From NCBI RefSeq assembly GCF_030209175.1, contig NZ_JARVSM010000009.1, forward strand, positions 223,857 to 287,856: a stretch of 64,000 nt of DNA. The letters run 5' to 3'. The notes under the pieces were generated by a model. It worked only from the letters and a program-made list of their open reading frames with translations, searched no databases and was not told where the DNA came from. The translations under genes and the position numbers were made by a program. Source of the stretch: Pseudomonas sp. efr-133-TYG-5 (GTDB taxonomy: Bacteria > Pseudomonadota > Gammaproteobacteria > Pseudomonadales > Pseudomonadaceae). Below are positions 8,830 through 16,768 of this stretch, piece by piece (within the stretch, counting starts at the first letter, position 1; each line of letters opens with the position of its first letter).

Positions 8830-9084
8830 ATGAACGTAGATAAAAACCTGGAAAAAGAAGTCCTCACCCGCCTGCTGCACGCCCATCCGAGCGGACTCGG
8901 CAAAGAGGTGCTGGATAACTATCGCGGCGAGAAAGTCGTGGCCAGCGCCCTCGCCGCCCTGCAGGATCGCGGGCTGATTCACCATGGTCATGTGACCTGC
9001 AACGAGGCCGGCGAACACTCGTTGAACCTGCCGATCAAGCTCAGTGCGGCCGGCGTCGAAGCGGCGCGCAAGCTTGATGTCTAG
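8830..9084 (+). CDS. Small hypothetical protein, possible winged-helix fold
   Basis: An 84-residue protein starting MNVDKNLEKEVLTRLLHAHP at 8830, preceded by AGAGGT 5 bases upstream. The helix-helix-helix-strand pattern with KEVLDNYRGEKVVASALAALQD then RGLIHHGHVT resembles a winged-helix module, but no family name can be supported. It lies 51 bases after the secreted protein gene and ahead of the Rho_N-like gene, and the three may be co-expressed. Confidence 0.6.
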   Translation: MNVDKNLEKEVLTRLLHAHPSGLGKEVLDNYRGEKVVASALAALQDRGLIHHGHVTCNEAGEHSLNLPIKLSAAGVEAARKLDV

Positions 9085-9113
9085 AAGCCGTGATCGTGTG
9101 AACGCATGATCGT

Positions 9114-9146
9114 GCAGGAACTGCCGCAGGCTGCGGCAGTTCCTGC
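9114..9146. repeat. Perfect 16-bp inverted repeat (hairpin)
   Basis: Bases 9114-9129 (gcaggaactgccgcag) pair perfectly with 9131-9146. It lies between two small plus-strand genes. There is no T-run after it, so a canonical intrinsic terminator is unlikely; it may be a REP-like element or a processing or attenuation hairpin. Confidence 0.7.
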
Positions 9147-9182
9147 CGGTGTAATCCATCTACCGATGCAAGGAGAAATCCC

Positions 9183-9563
9183 ATGCCTCGTGGAAGCAAA
9201 GACAAATACACCGCCGAGCAGAAGCGCAAGGCCGAACACATCGAAGACAGCTATGAGCAAAAAGGCCTGTCCAAGGCCGAAGCCGAAGCGCGGGCCTGGG
9301 CCACGGTCAACAAGCAGTCTGGCGGCGGTGAGAAACCGGGCGGTTCCGGGCGCAGGAAGCCCGCGAGCGACAAGTCCGCCGATCGCCAGGAATCATCGCG
9401 GCGCGCGGTGGCCAGTCGTGACGGGCATGCGCGTGACAGCAAGGCGTCGCGAGAGGCGCAGACCGTGGACAGCCTGAGGAAAGAGGCCCGGGCGAAGCAC
9501 ATTCCGGGGCGTTCCTCGATGCGCAAGGATGAGTTGATCGCGGCGTTGCGCAAGGCCGGTTGA
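9183..9563 (+). CDS. Basic Rho_N/SAP-like nucleic-acid-binding protein
   Basis: A 126-residue, strongly basic protein. The N-terminal half (MPRGSKDKYTAEQKRKAEHI, then EQKGLSKAEAEARAWATVN) matches the pattern of small proteins annotated as plasmid-stabilisation-like in pseudomonads. A Lys/Arg/Ser-rich linker follows. The last 35 residues (VDSLRKEARAKHIPGRSSMR then KDELIAALRKAG) have the helix-extended-loop-helix pattern of the Rho termination factor N-terminal domain. It may bind DNA or RNA. Start chosen from the AAGGAG ribosome-binding site 7 bases before the ATG. Confidence 0.75.
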   Translation: MPRGSKDKYTAEQKRKAEHIEDSYEQKGLSKAEAEARAWATVNKQSGGGEKPGGSGRRKPASDKSADRQESSRRAVASRDGHARDSKASREAQTVDSLRKEARAKHIPGRSSMRKDELIAALRKAG

Positions 9564-9581
9564 TTTTGTTGTGAGGCTGAT

Positions 9582-9680
9582 GGCCTCATCGCTGGCAAGC
9601 CAGCTCCCACAGTGATTCCTGGATACACACAGTTTGCGTTTCACTGCGAAACCCGTGGGAGCTGGCTTGCCAGCGAAAGC
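9582..9680. repeat. REP doublet, GCTGGCAAGCCAGCTCCCAC variant
   Basis: An inverted pair (catcgctggcaagccagctcccac and the complementary gtgggagctggcttgccagcg) separated by about 47 bases sits between the convergent Rho_N-like gene and the PfkB kinase. It is a variant of the REP core found elsewhere in the window. Confidence 0.8.
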
Positions 9681-9686
9681 GTCAGA

Positions 9687-10616
9687 TCAGTCGCCGCAAG
9701 ACTGGCGGATAAACGCATCCACTTCAGCAGCCCCCGGCGAAGTCGCCGGCCCCCACCGCGTCACCGCCAACGCCGCTGCTGCGTTGGCCCTTTGCGCCGC
9801 CTCAGGCGCGTTCAAACCCTGCGCCAACCCAGCGACAAATACCCCGGCATGCGCATCGCCGGCGCCGTTGCTGTCCACGGCTTTCACGGCAAATCCCGGC
9901 ACATGCCGACGCTCGCCACGCTGATGAATCCAGCACCCCTGCGGCCCGTCGCGCACCACCATCAGCACATCCCTGGGCAAGTGCTCCGCCAACCGGTCCA
10001 GCGCTTGAGCAATGTCACTCGCCCCAGTAAAACGCAACGCCTCGACACTGTTGCTGGTCCACACATCGATGCGCGGCAGCAGGGACTGCATCAATGACGA
10101 GTCGGGCGACTCGACCAGCGGGCCCGGATCGAACACCACGCTGACCGCCTGCGGCAACGCCAGCGTCCAGTCCAGCAGCGCCTGCGCCTTGCCTTCGTGA
10201 AGCAGGCTGTAACCGCTCACATAAACGTAATCGCCCGCCTCGGCAGCCACGCTGTTCAAGTCTGCCTCGGTTACCTCACCTTCCGCGCCGATGTAGGAAA
10301 TGAAGCTGCGCTCGGCCGACGCATCGGTCAGCGCCACGCAAATCCCGGTGTCGCGCGGCGCCGGCGTCTTGATGCCGATGTGAATGCCTTCAGCGTGCAT
10401 CGCCTGGCGCGCCAGATCGCCGAAGCGCCCGCTGCCGTGGCGACCGAGATAAACCACGGGCAAACCATTGCGCACGGCAGCAGCCATCACGTTGAAACCG
10501 CCGCCGGCTTCGAAACCGGCGGACTGCGCCAACACATCACCGCCAATCTGCGGCAAGCGGTCCACGGCCATGACCAGGTCGATGATGACCTGGCCGGTGT
10601 GCAACATCTTAGGCAT
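9687..10616 (-). CDS. PfkB family sugar kinase (YegV-like)
   Basis: Phosphorylates a sugar or nucleoside with ATP. The protein has 309 residues from the ATG at 10616, which overlaps the permease stop by 8 bases; a second ATG three codons later is also possible. PfkB signatures are the N-terminal GGGFNVMAAAVRNG near residue 40 and the C-terminal SNGAGDAHAGVFVAGLAQG with the catalytic Asp. Together with the upstream permease, ADP-ribosylglycohydrolase-like protein and GntR regulator it forms a set equivalent to E. coli yegTUVW. The substrate is unknown; a pentose released from an N-glycoside is a reasonable guess. Confidence 0.88.
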   Translation of the reverse strand: MPKMLHTGQVIIDLVMAVDRLPQIGGDVLAQSAGFEAGGGFNVMAAAVRNGLPVVYLGRHGSGRFGDLARQAMHAEGIHIGIKTPAPRDTGICVALTDASAERSFISYIGAEGEVTEADLNSVAAEAGDYVYVSGYSLLHEGKAQALLDWTLALPQAVSVVFDPGPLVESPDSSLMQSLLPRIDVWTSNSVEALRFTGASDIAQALDRLAEHLPRDVLMVVRDGPQGCWIHQRGERRHVPGFAVKAVDSNGAGDAHAGVFVAGLAQGLNAPEAAQRANAAAALAVTRWGPATSPGAAEVDAFIRQSCGD

Positions 10617-12075
10617 GAGCATTCTCGATTTGCGCGGCGCGACGATCCTTCGCCCCGCCGAGTACCCAGTAAAGGCCACCCGCGACCACGAAGGTCACGA
10701 TCCAGCCGAGGCCGTTGTGGCCCAGCCACGAGTCCGCCAGGAAGCCCTTGAACCAGACGTTTTCCGCAGTGGTGCCGATGGTGGTGAAGCTGAAGCCGAG
10801 CACGATGGCGATTGCCCACGCGCCGAATGCGCGCCACTCGATGCCGCCGTGGTACCAGTAGGCGCTGCTCGGGCTGACGTCGAGCAAGTCTTGCGGGCTG
10901 TAGTAGTGGCGGTGAATCAGGTCAACCACGAAGATCCCCACCCACGCAGTGATCGGCACCGCCAGCAGGGAAATGAAGGTGATGAACGGGCCGTAGAAGC
11001 TGTCGGCGATCAGCATGAAGTAGATCGAACCGGCGAAGATCGCCACGATGTCGACCACCACCGCATACACCCGCTTGACCTTGAGGCCGAGGGTCAGCGT
11101 GGTCAGCCCGGCGGAATACACCGAGAGGTTGTTCGACAGCAGCAGGCCGCCGAACGCGGTGATCAGGTACGGCACGGCCATCCAGGTCGGCAGCATGTCG
11201 CGGATCGCCACAATCGGGTCTGTCGCCGACGCCAGGTCATTGTTGCCCACCGACAGCAGGCCGCCGAGGGTAATCAGCAGCACCAGCGGAATCCCCGCGC
11301 CGAATGCCGCCGAGGCCACCAGGCGCACAGCCTTGACGCTGCGGTGTTGATAGCGCGACATGTCGGCGCCGGCGTTGGCCCAGCCGATCCCGGTGCCGGC
11401 GGCCATAGTGCCGATGCCGATGATCATCGCGCTCAGCGGCGCCGGGGTGGCGTTGAACACCGCGCTCCAGTCGATGGTGGCGCAGAGGAAGCCACCCACC
11501 AGAATGTTCAGCGCGCCGAACACATACGTCGCCCACTTCTGGATCACCAGCAGCGTGGCGTGGCCGAGGCCGGAGACAGACAGCGTCAGCAGGACGAAGA
11601 TCGCGATGAAGATCAGCGTCAGCAGCGGTGCACTCTTCGCTTCCACCGGCGAGCCGAACAGAATCGAACACAGCGACAGCAGCACGAAGGCGGCGGTGGT
11701 GGTGTTGACGGTTTCCCAGCCCAGACGCGACATCAGCGAGACCAGGGTCGGGCCGATGTTGCCGCGCACGCCGAAGATCGCGCGCGACAGGGTCAGGCTC
11801 GGCGCGCGGCCACGACGACCGGCAATCGAGATGATCCCCACCACCGCGAACGAACCGGCCGCGCCGAGGATGGCGACGATGACGGCCTGCCAGATCGCCA
11901 GGCCGCGAAACGCGACCAGCGTGGCGCCCAGCGGCAGACCGAGAATGGAGATGTTGGCGGCGAACCAGACCCAGAAAAGCTGCAGCGGATGACCGTTGCA
12001 CTCGCTCTCGGGCACCGGCTCGATACCCCGGGTTTCCAGTTGCCCGACGCTTTGCCCGGCGTTTGTTGAACTCAT
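10609..12075 (-). CDS. NCS1 family cytosine/purine-type permease
   Basis: A 488-residue inner-membrane protein with about twelve hydrophobic segments. The N-terminal segment (PLQLFWVWFAANISILGLPL) and the following helix pair match the nucleobase:cation symporter-1 family (CodB-like). The loop LSRAIFGVRGNIGPTLVSL is the family's conserved region after helix 2. It lies between the hydrolase and the kinase in one operon, so it probably imports the compound they degrade. In E. coli the same position is taken by the unrelated MFS protein YegT. A REP doublet fills the 214-base gap upstream. Confidence 0.9.
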   Translation of the reverse strand: MSSTNAGQSVGQLETRGIEPVPESECNGHPLQLFWVWFAANISILGLPLGATLVAFRGLAIWQAVIVAILGAAGSFAVVGIISIAGRRGRAPSLTLSRAIFGVRGNIGPTLVSLMSRLGWETVNTTTAAFVLLSLCSILFGSPVEAKSAPLLTLIFIAIFVLLTLSVSGLGHATLLVIQKWATYVFGALNILVGGFLCATIDWSAVFNATPAPLSAMIIGIGTMAAGTGIGWANAGADMSRYQHRSVKAVRLVASAAFGAGIPLVLLITLGGLLSVGNNDLASATDPIVAIRDMLPTWMAVPYLITAFGGLLLSNNLSVYSAGLTTLTLGLKVKRVYAVVVDIVAIFAGSIYFMLIADSFYGPFITFISLLAVPITAWVGIFVVDLIHRHYYSPQDLLDVSPSSAYWYHGGIEWRAFGAWAIAIVLGFSFTTIGTTAENVWFKGFLADSWLGHNGLGWIVTFVVAGGLYWVLGGAKDRRAAQIENAHA

Positions 12076-12198
12076 GAACAGTGCTCCTGTTTGCCTTTAT
12101 TGTGGTTGTGGCAATGACGCAAAACGACAAGACATCCCGGCCTTCCTGGGCCTGTCCGTGCGATCCATTGCGGGTGAGTATTGAAGATTTACAGTGCG

Positions 12199-12280
12199 GC
12201 CTTCGCGAGCAGGCTCGCTCCCACAGGGGATATGTGAACGCCATGAATCCAATGTGGGAGCGAGCCTGCTCGCGAAGGCG
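12199..12280. repeat. REP doublet between hydrolase and permease genes
   Basis: Two near-perfect inverted copies (gccttcgcgagcaggctcgc and gcgagcctgctcgcgaaggc with flanking tcccac/gtggga) separated by about 35 bases form a potential long hairpin inside the yeg-like operon. Confidence 0.85.
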
Positions 12281-12289
12281 TCCGCCTGA

Positions 12290-13288
12290 TCAACGCAAGG
12301 CCAACAGCCCCTGCACCAACGGTTCAAGCTCCAGATGATTGACCGCTTTGACCGTGGCAATCATCGGCGCCGGCCAGCTCTGCAGGCCCAGGCAGGCCCC
12401 GAGCATGGCACCGAGAATCGCCGCGATGGTGTCGGTATCGCCGCCCAGGCTGGCGGCCATGCACAACGCATCGAACGCGCTCATCTCGCCGACGGCCACC
12501 TGCTGCGCCAGCGCGAACGCCACCACCACCGATTCCTGCGACGCCACCGAGGTGCCGATCACGTCGTACAGCAGGTCGGCGAGCAGCGCCTTGTCGCTGT
12601 CGACACTGATGCTGCGCGCCCAACTGATGCGCGAAGCGATGCGGCCACCGGCCACCCAGTGCCCGTGTTCCTGTGCCTGTTGCGCGATCTGCTGACCGAG
12701 GTTCAACGCCTCGCCCAGGTCCATGCCGTTGATCCCGGCCGAGACCACTGCCGCGACCGCCGCAGCGCTGGAAATCCCCAGCGTGGTGTTGTGGGTGACC
12801 TGACACGCCTGCACCACGGCCGCGATGAACCGCTCGGAATCGGCGACATCGGCGGCAATGCCCACCGGGGTAATGCGCATGGCCGCACCGTTGGTGGTGC
12901 CGTAGCGCCCGGCCTCCTCCGGCGAGTGGCCGGCCAGGATCATTTCAATGGCGCGTTTGGTCGACGGCCCGAGCAGGTCCTGCGAACCCTTGGCCTGCAT
13001 GCGCGCTTCCCATTCGATCAGCCGTTGCGCGAGGACTGCCGGCTCGATCCGGCCCTGGCCTTCGACCAGCAACTCGCCGACCAGAATCGCCTGTTCGGTG
13101 TCATCGGTAATCGAGCCCTTGGGCATGTTGGCGGCGATCGGTTGCAGCGGGCCGGCGTCCTGCAGATCGATAATGCGGCCGAAGCGGGCCTTGATCGTTT
13201 CGCGGTCCAGCGATTGCGTCGGCATGCCCAGCGCATCACCGAGGGCCAGGCCATAAAACGCGCCCAGGGCACGGTCGAGCGCGGTCAT
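12290..13288 (-). CDS. ADP-ribosylglycohydrolase family protein (YegU-like)
   Basis: A 332-residue cytoplasmic hydrolase of the DraG/ARH family, which cleaves N- or O-glycosidic bonds to ribose with two magnesium ions. Metal ligands are seen in TDDTEQA (residues 61-67) and in GGDTDTIAAILGAM in the C-terminal part. The N-terminus MTALDRALGAFYGLALGDAL is typical of the family and sets the start at 13288, where ATGA overlaps the GntR stop. Its place in a permease-kinase operon points to a small nucleoside-like substrate rather than ADP-ribosylated protein; that is inference. Confidence 0.9.
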   Translation of the reverse strand: MTALDRALGAFYGLALGDALGMPTQSLDRETIKARFGRIIDLQDAGPLQPIAANMPKGSITDDTEQAILVGELLVEGQGRIEPAVLAQRLIEWEARMQAKGSQDLLGPSTKRAIEMILAGHSPEEAGRYGTTNGAAMRITPVGIAADVADSERFIAAVVQACQVTHNTTLGISSAAAVAAVVSAGINGMDLGEALNLGQQIAQQAQEHGHWVAGGRIASRISWARSISVDSDKALLADLLYDVIGTSVASQESVVVAFALAQQVAVGEMSAFDALCMAASLGGDTDTIAAILGAMLGACLGLQSWPAPMIATVKAVNHLELEPLVQGLLALR

Positions 13289-13998
13289 TGCGAGTCTCCA
13301 AATTGCAGGTGCAGACGGAAATGCACCGGGTCGAGCAGGCTTTCGACCTGCTCCATGAAACGGTTCTGTCGGTCGTAGGTGGTGCGCAGGGCCTTGAGGA
13401 ACACCGTGCCCGGCGCTCGGCCGAGCAGCTCGGCGTCCACGGCATTCAGCGGTTCGGCGCCGATCCACTGATCGCCGCGCTCGCCGATGTAGCCGTAGGC
13501 GGCCAGGGTGATGGTCAGGGAGTTGTCGATCAGACCGACCCGCGGCAGGCTTTCCAGGCCGCCACTGGCCGGCATCAGGGAACGTTCGAGGGACACCAGC
13601 GTGCCGTCGTTGGAGCGCCGACGACGCTCCAGGGTAATGAATTGCTCGGTGCCCAAGCGCGCCAGCAGATCGGGCCGGGTCACGGCCTCGAGGCGCAGCA
13701 CCTCGGTGTTGATCAACGCCCCGCTGTCGGCCAGGGCCTGGGCCCAGCCGCTGCGCTGGTCGAGGACCATACCGTCGAAGGTGACGATGGAGCCGACCCC
13801 GCTTTGCGTGGCGATGTACTTGCGCCGTTTCAGTTCGGCCAGCGCTTCGCGCAACGTGCCACGGCTGACGTTGAATTCCTGAGCCAACTGATGCTCGCCG
13901 GGCAACAGAAAGCCGTCCTCCATGAGGCCGCTTTCGATGCGCCGGACGAGTTCGTCGACCACCCGTTGTTTCTTGTCAAATCGTACCTGTCTAATCAT
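13285..13998 (-). CDS. GntR/HutC family regulator (YegW-like)
   Basis: A 237-residue regulator starting MIRQVRFDKKQRVVDELV. The N-terminal winged helix (LLPGEHQLAQEFNVSRGTL then REALAELKRRKYIATQSGVG) spans about residues 20-75, and the C-terminal UTRA-type ligand domain starts near 85 (LDQRSGWAQALADSGALINT). First gene of the operon with the hydrolase, permease and kinase, the same company kept by E. coli YegW. It probably represses its own operon; an imperfect palindrome overlaps the start codon. Confidence 0.88.
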   Translation of the reverse strand: MIRQVRFDKKQRVVDELVRRIESGLMEDGFLLPGEHQLAQEFNVSRGTLREALAELKRRKYIATQSGVGSIVTFDGMVLDQRSGWAQALADSGALINTEVLRLEAVTRPDLLARLGTEQFITLERRRRSNDGTLVSLERSLMPASGGLESLPRVGLIDNSLTITLAAYGYIGERGDQWIGAEPLNAVDAELLGRAPGTVFLKALRTTYDRQNRFMEQVESLLDPVHFRLHLQFGDSQ

Positions 13999-14002
13999 GT
14001 AC
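13983..14002. promoter_or_regulatory. Candidate GntR operator overlapping the regulator start codon
   Basis: A 20-base imperfect palindrome with half-sites GTACCTG and CATGTAC spans the ATG of the GntR gene. Outer positions GTAC-N-TG and CA-N-GTAC are symmetric and the six-base core is not. The HutC subfamily often binds GT...AC palindromes near its own promoter. Not tested. Confidence 0.4.
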
Positions 14003-14081
14003 AAAGTGATACCCGAAATGGGCGCAGACGGGCAAGGAGAATTTAGGAGATCAGACAGAAGGCGGGGACAGTCGCGGTCCA

Positions 14082-14174
14082 TTGTGGGAGCGAGCCTGCT
14101 CGCGAAGGCGTCGGGTCAGTCAATATTTTCGGCGACTGATTCGGCGCTTTCGCGAGCAGGCTCGCTCCCACAGG
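14082..14174. repeat. REP doublet between araH and the GntR gene
   Basis: Inverted copies gtgggagcgagcctgctcgc (from 14084) and gcgagcaggctcgctcccac (ending 14172) with a 50-base AT-richer spacer. It lies between araH, which ends here, and the upstream region of the yeg-like operon. Confidence 0.85.
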
Positions 14175-14185
14175 GATGAGGGGGG

Positions 14186-15163
14186 TTACCGTTGTTTGAG
14201 GCGGTCGATGACGACGGCCAGCAACAGAATCGAACCGCGAATCACGTACTGGTAGAACGTGTCGATATTCTTCAGGTTCATCGCATTCTCGATAATCGCC
14301 AGAATCAAAACCCCGGCAATCACGTGGCGGATCATGCCGATCCCGCCACTCAGCGACACCCCGCCCAGCACGCAAGCCGAGATCACCGTCAGCTCGAAAC
14401 CCTGGCCAATCATCGGCTGCCCGGAGGTCATGCGCGACGCCAGGATCACCCCGGCCAGCGCACCGATCACACCGTGCACGGCAAAGATGATGATCTTGGT
14501 CCGGTCAACGTTCACGCCGGCGAGCAGCGCTGCTTCCTGGTTGCCACCGATGGCCATGGTGTTGCGCCCATAGGTGGTGTAGTTGAGCAGCCAGCCGAAA
14601 AACAGGAAGCAGACGATGGTGATCAGAATCGGCACCGGCACGCCGAACAGCTGGCCATTGCCGAAGACGAAGAACGATTCCTGCGACACGCCCACCGCTT
14701 TGCCATTGGCAAAGATGTAGGCCAGGCCACGGACGATCTGCATGGTTGCCAGCGTGGTGATCAAGGCGTTGACGCGCAACTTGGCGATCACGATGCCGTT
14801 GATCAGGCCGACGATCAGGCCCATCACCAGCGCCGCGCTGACCCCGAGAAAGACGCTGTTGGTGTCACGCATCACCACCGCCGCGACGACACCGGCACAG
14901 GCGATCACCGAGCCCACCGACAGGTCGAAGTGCCCCGACGCCAGGCAATACAGCATGGTGCAGGCGGCAATCCCGGTGGTGGAAATCGCCAGGCCCAGAC
15001 CGCGCATGTTCAGCGGCGAAAGGAAGTTGTCGATCAGCAGCGTGCAGGCGACGAAGATGCCGATCGCCGCCAGCAGCATGACCCAGTCATCGAGGAAACG
15101 CCGCAGGTCGAGGGGTTTGCGTGCGGTCGGCAGGGTTTCGTTTTGGGTTGTCATCATAGTCAC
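14186..15163 (-). CDS. araH: L-arabinose/galactose-type ABC transporter permease
   Basis: Membrane subunit of a sugar ABC importer of the RbsC/AraH family. The 325-residue protein has eight to ten hydrophobic helices, the motif GHFDLSVGSVIACAGVVAAV near residue 80 and the ABC-interacting loop GVNVDRTKIIIFAVHGVIGA typical of this family. It starts 3 bases after araG stops and would be made with AraF and AraG. Closest named relatives import L-arabinose; D-galactose is a plausible extra substrate here. Confidence 0.92.
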   Translation of the reverse strand: MTMMTTQNETLPTARKPLDLRRFLDDWVMLLAAIGIFVACTLLIDNFLSPLNMRGLGLAISTTGIAACTMLYCLASGHFDLSVGSVIACAGVVAAVVMRDTNSVFLGVSAALVMGLIVGLINGIVIAKLRVNALITTLATMQIVRGLAYIFANGKAVGVSQESFFVFGNGQLFGVPVPILITIVCFLFFGWLLNYTTYGRNTMAIGGNQEAALLAGVNVDRTKIIIFAVHGVIGALAGVILASRMTSGQPMIGQGFELTVISACVLGGVSLSGGIGMIRHVIAGVLILAIIENAMNLKNIDTFYQYVIRGSILLLAVVIDRLKQR

Positions 15164-15166
15164 CTC

Positions 15167-16711
15167 TCAGTTCGCCACGCCGTCAGCGCGTTGGCGCGGC
15201 AAAGCCAGTTGCAGCAAGTTGGATTCATTGGCCTGGTCACGGCTGACTTCGCCGCGCAGGGCGCCTTCGCACAGCACCAGGATGCGATCGGAAATGCCCA
15301 TGACTTCCATCAGGTCGCTGGACACCACGATCACCGAGATTCCGTCGGCGGCCAGGTTATGGATGATCTGGTAGATCTCGGCCTTGGCGCCGATGTCGAT
15401 GCCACGGGTCGGTTCGTCGAGCAGCAGGACCTTCATCGGCATCGACAGCCAGCGGCCAAGAATGGCCTTCTGCTGGTTGCCGCCGGAAAGGAACTTGATC
15501 TGCTGCCCGGCATGCGGGGTTTTCACCTTCAACGCCTTGATCTGTTTGTCGGCGTTGCCCTTCTCCCACATACCGCGCAGCAGGCAACCGAGGCCGGAGT
15601 GCGCACCGCGGGCGCTGATGTTGATGTTCTCGGCGACGCTGGCCAGCGGGATGATGCCCTCCTTCTTGCGGTCCTCCGGGCACAGCAGGATCCCGGCGGC
15701 GATCGCATCGCGTGGCGAGCGCAGCTTCAGTTCATGGCCGCGCAATTCCAGGCGCCCGGCCGTGTGCCGCTCCAGACCGCTGAGCAGGCGGAACAACTCG
15801 GTGCGCCCGGCCCCGACCAGACCGAACAGGCCAAGGATCTCGCCCTTGTGCGCCTCGAAACTGATTGGCGAACGCAGCCCAGGGCCAAGCAATCCGTCGA
15901 CCTTGAGCGCCACCGCGCCGCGCGGGCGGCTGCGGTAGTCGTAGATGTCCTGGATGTCACGACCGACCATGCAGGTCACCAGTTGATCGTGGCTCAACTG
16001 GCTCATGTCGTCGAAGGTGCGCACGTAACGCCCATCCTTGAACACCGTCACCGCGTCGCAGATGCGGAACACTTCTTCCATACGATGGGACACGTAGAGC
16101 ACCACTTTGCCCTCATCGCGCAGGCGACCGATGATCGCCATCAAGCGGTCGATTTCCCGCGCCGAGAGGCTGCTGGTCGGCTCATCGAAGGCGATCACAT
16201 GCGCGCCCCGCGACAGCGCCTTGGCGATTTCCACCAGTTGCCGCTGGCCGAGGGACAGGCGCCCGACCTTGGTCTGCGGGTCGATTTCATCGGCCAGGCC
16301 CTTGAGGCAGGCCAACGCGTTCTGGCGTAGCGCGCCTCGGTTGATCAGACCGAAGCTGGCCGGCAGGTGACCGAGAAACAGGTTCTCGGCGACGCTCATT
16401 TCCGGCACCAGGTGCAGCTCCTGGTGAATCACCGCCACGCCGCTGGCAATGCTGTCCGCGGTGGATTTGAACGCCATCGTCTGCTCGCCGATCTGCAGCT
16501 CGCCGCTGCTCGGGATATAGGCGCCGCCGAGGATTTTCAGCAGGGTCGACTTGCCGGCACCGTTCTCGCCCATCAGCGCGTGAACCTGGCCGGGATGGGC
16601 GACGAAGCTGATGCCGTCGAGGGCCTTCACCCCGGGAAAAGTCTTGCCGATCCCGCTGAAACGCAGACTGCCGCGGGCGTTGTGTTCTTGTGTCTGTACT
16701 TGCGCGTGCAT
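15167..16711 (-). CDS. araG: L-arabinose/galactose-type ABC transporter ATP-binding protein
   Basis: A 514-residue protein with two fused ATPase domains. The first has Walker A GENGAGKST near residue 50, signature LSLGQRQ and Walker B IAFDEPTSS. The second has the degenerate P-loop GLVGAGRTE near 295, signature LSGGNQQKAILGRWLS and Walker B LLLDEPTRGID. The start of the protein domain (FSGIGKTFPGVKALDGISF) and the segment VIHQELHLVPEMSVAENL closely follow E. coli AraG. It follows araF by 57 bases. Confidence 0.94.
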   Translation of the reverse strand: MHAQVQTQEHNARGSLRFSGIGKTFPGVKALDGISFVAHPGQVHALMGENGAGKSTLLKILGGAYIPSSGELQIGEQTMAFKSTADSIASGVAVIHQELHLVPEMSVAENLFLGHLPASFGLINRGALRQNALACLKGLADEIDPQTKVGRLSLGQRQLVEIAKALSRGAHVIAFDEPTSSLSAREIDRLMAIIGRLRDEGKVVLYVSHRMEEVFRICDAVTVFKDGRYVRTFDDMSQLSHDQLVTCMVGRDIQDIYDYRSRPRGAVALKVDGLLGPGLRSPISFEAHKGEILGLFGLVGAGRTELFRLLSGLERHTAGRLELRGHELKLRSPRDAIAAGILLCPEDRKKEGIIPLASVAENINISARGAHSGLGCLLRGMWEKGNADKQIKALKVKTPHAGQQIKFLSGGNQQKAILGRWLSMPMKVLLLDEPTRGIDIGAKAEIYQIIHNLAADGISVIVVSSDLMEVMGISDRILVLCEGALRGEVSRDQANESNLLQLALPRQRADGVAN

Positions 16712-16768
16712 TTAAGCCACCTCTTCACACCGATCAAACGGCCCGGGGTGCCCGGGCCGTCGCTGCCG

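Noticed and set aside
9582..9680. Closely spaced inverted repeats that could suggest a CRISPR or phage attachment site
   Set aside because: The unit is the known Pseudomonas REP palindrome seen at several other sites; there are only two units, inverted, and no cas or integrase gene.
14192..16330. A 712-codon plus-strand frame over araH and araG
   Set aside because: No family features, and both genes beneath it are clear transporter subunits.
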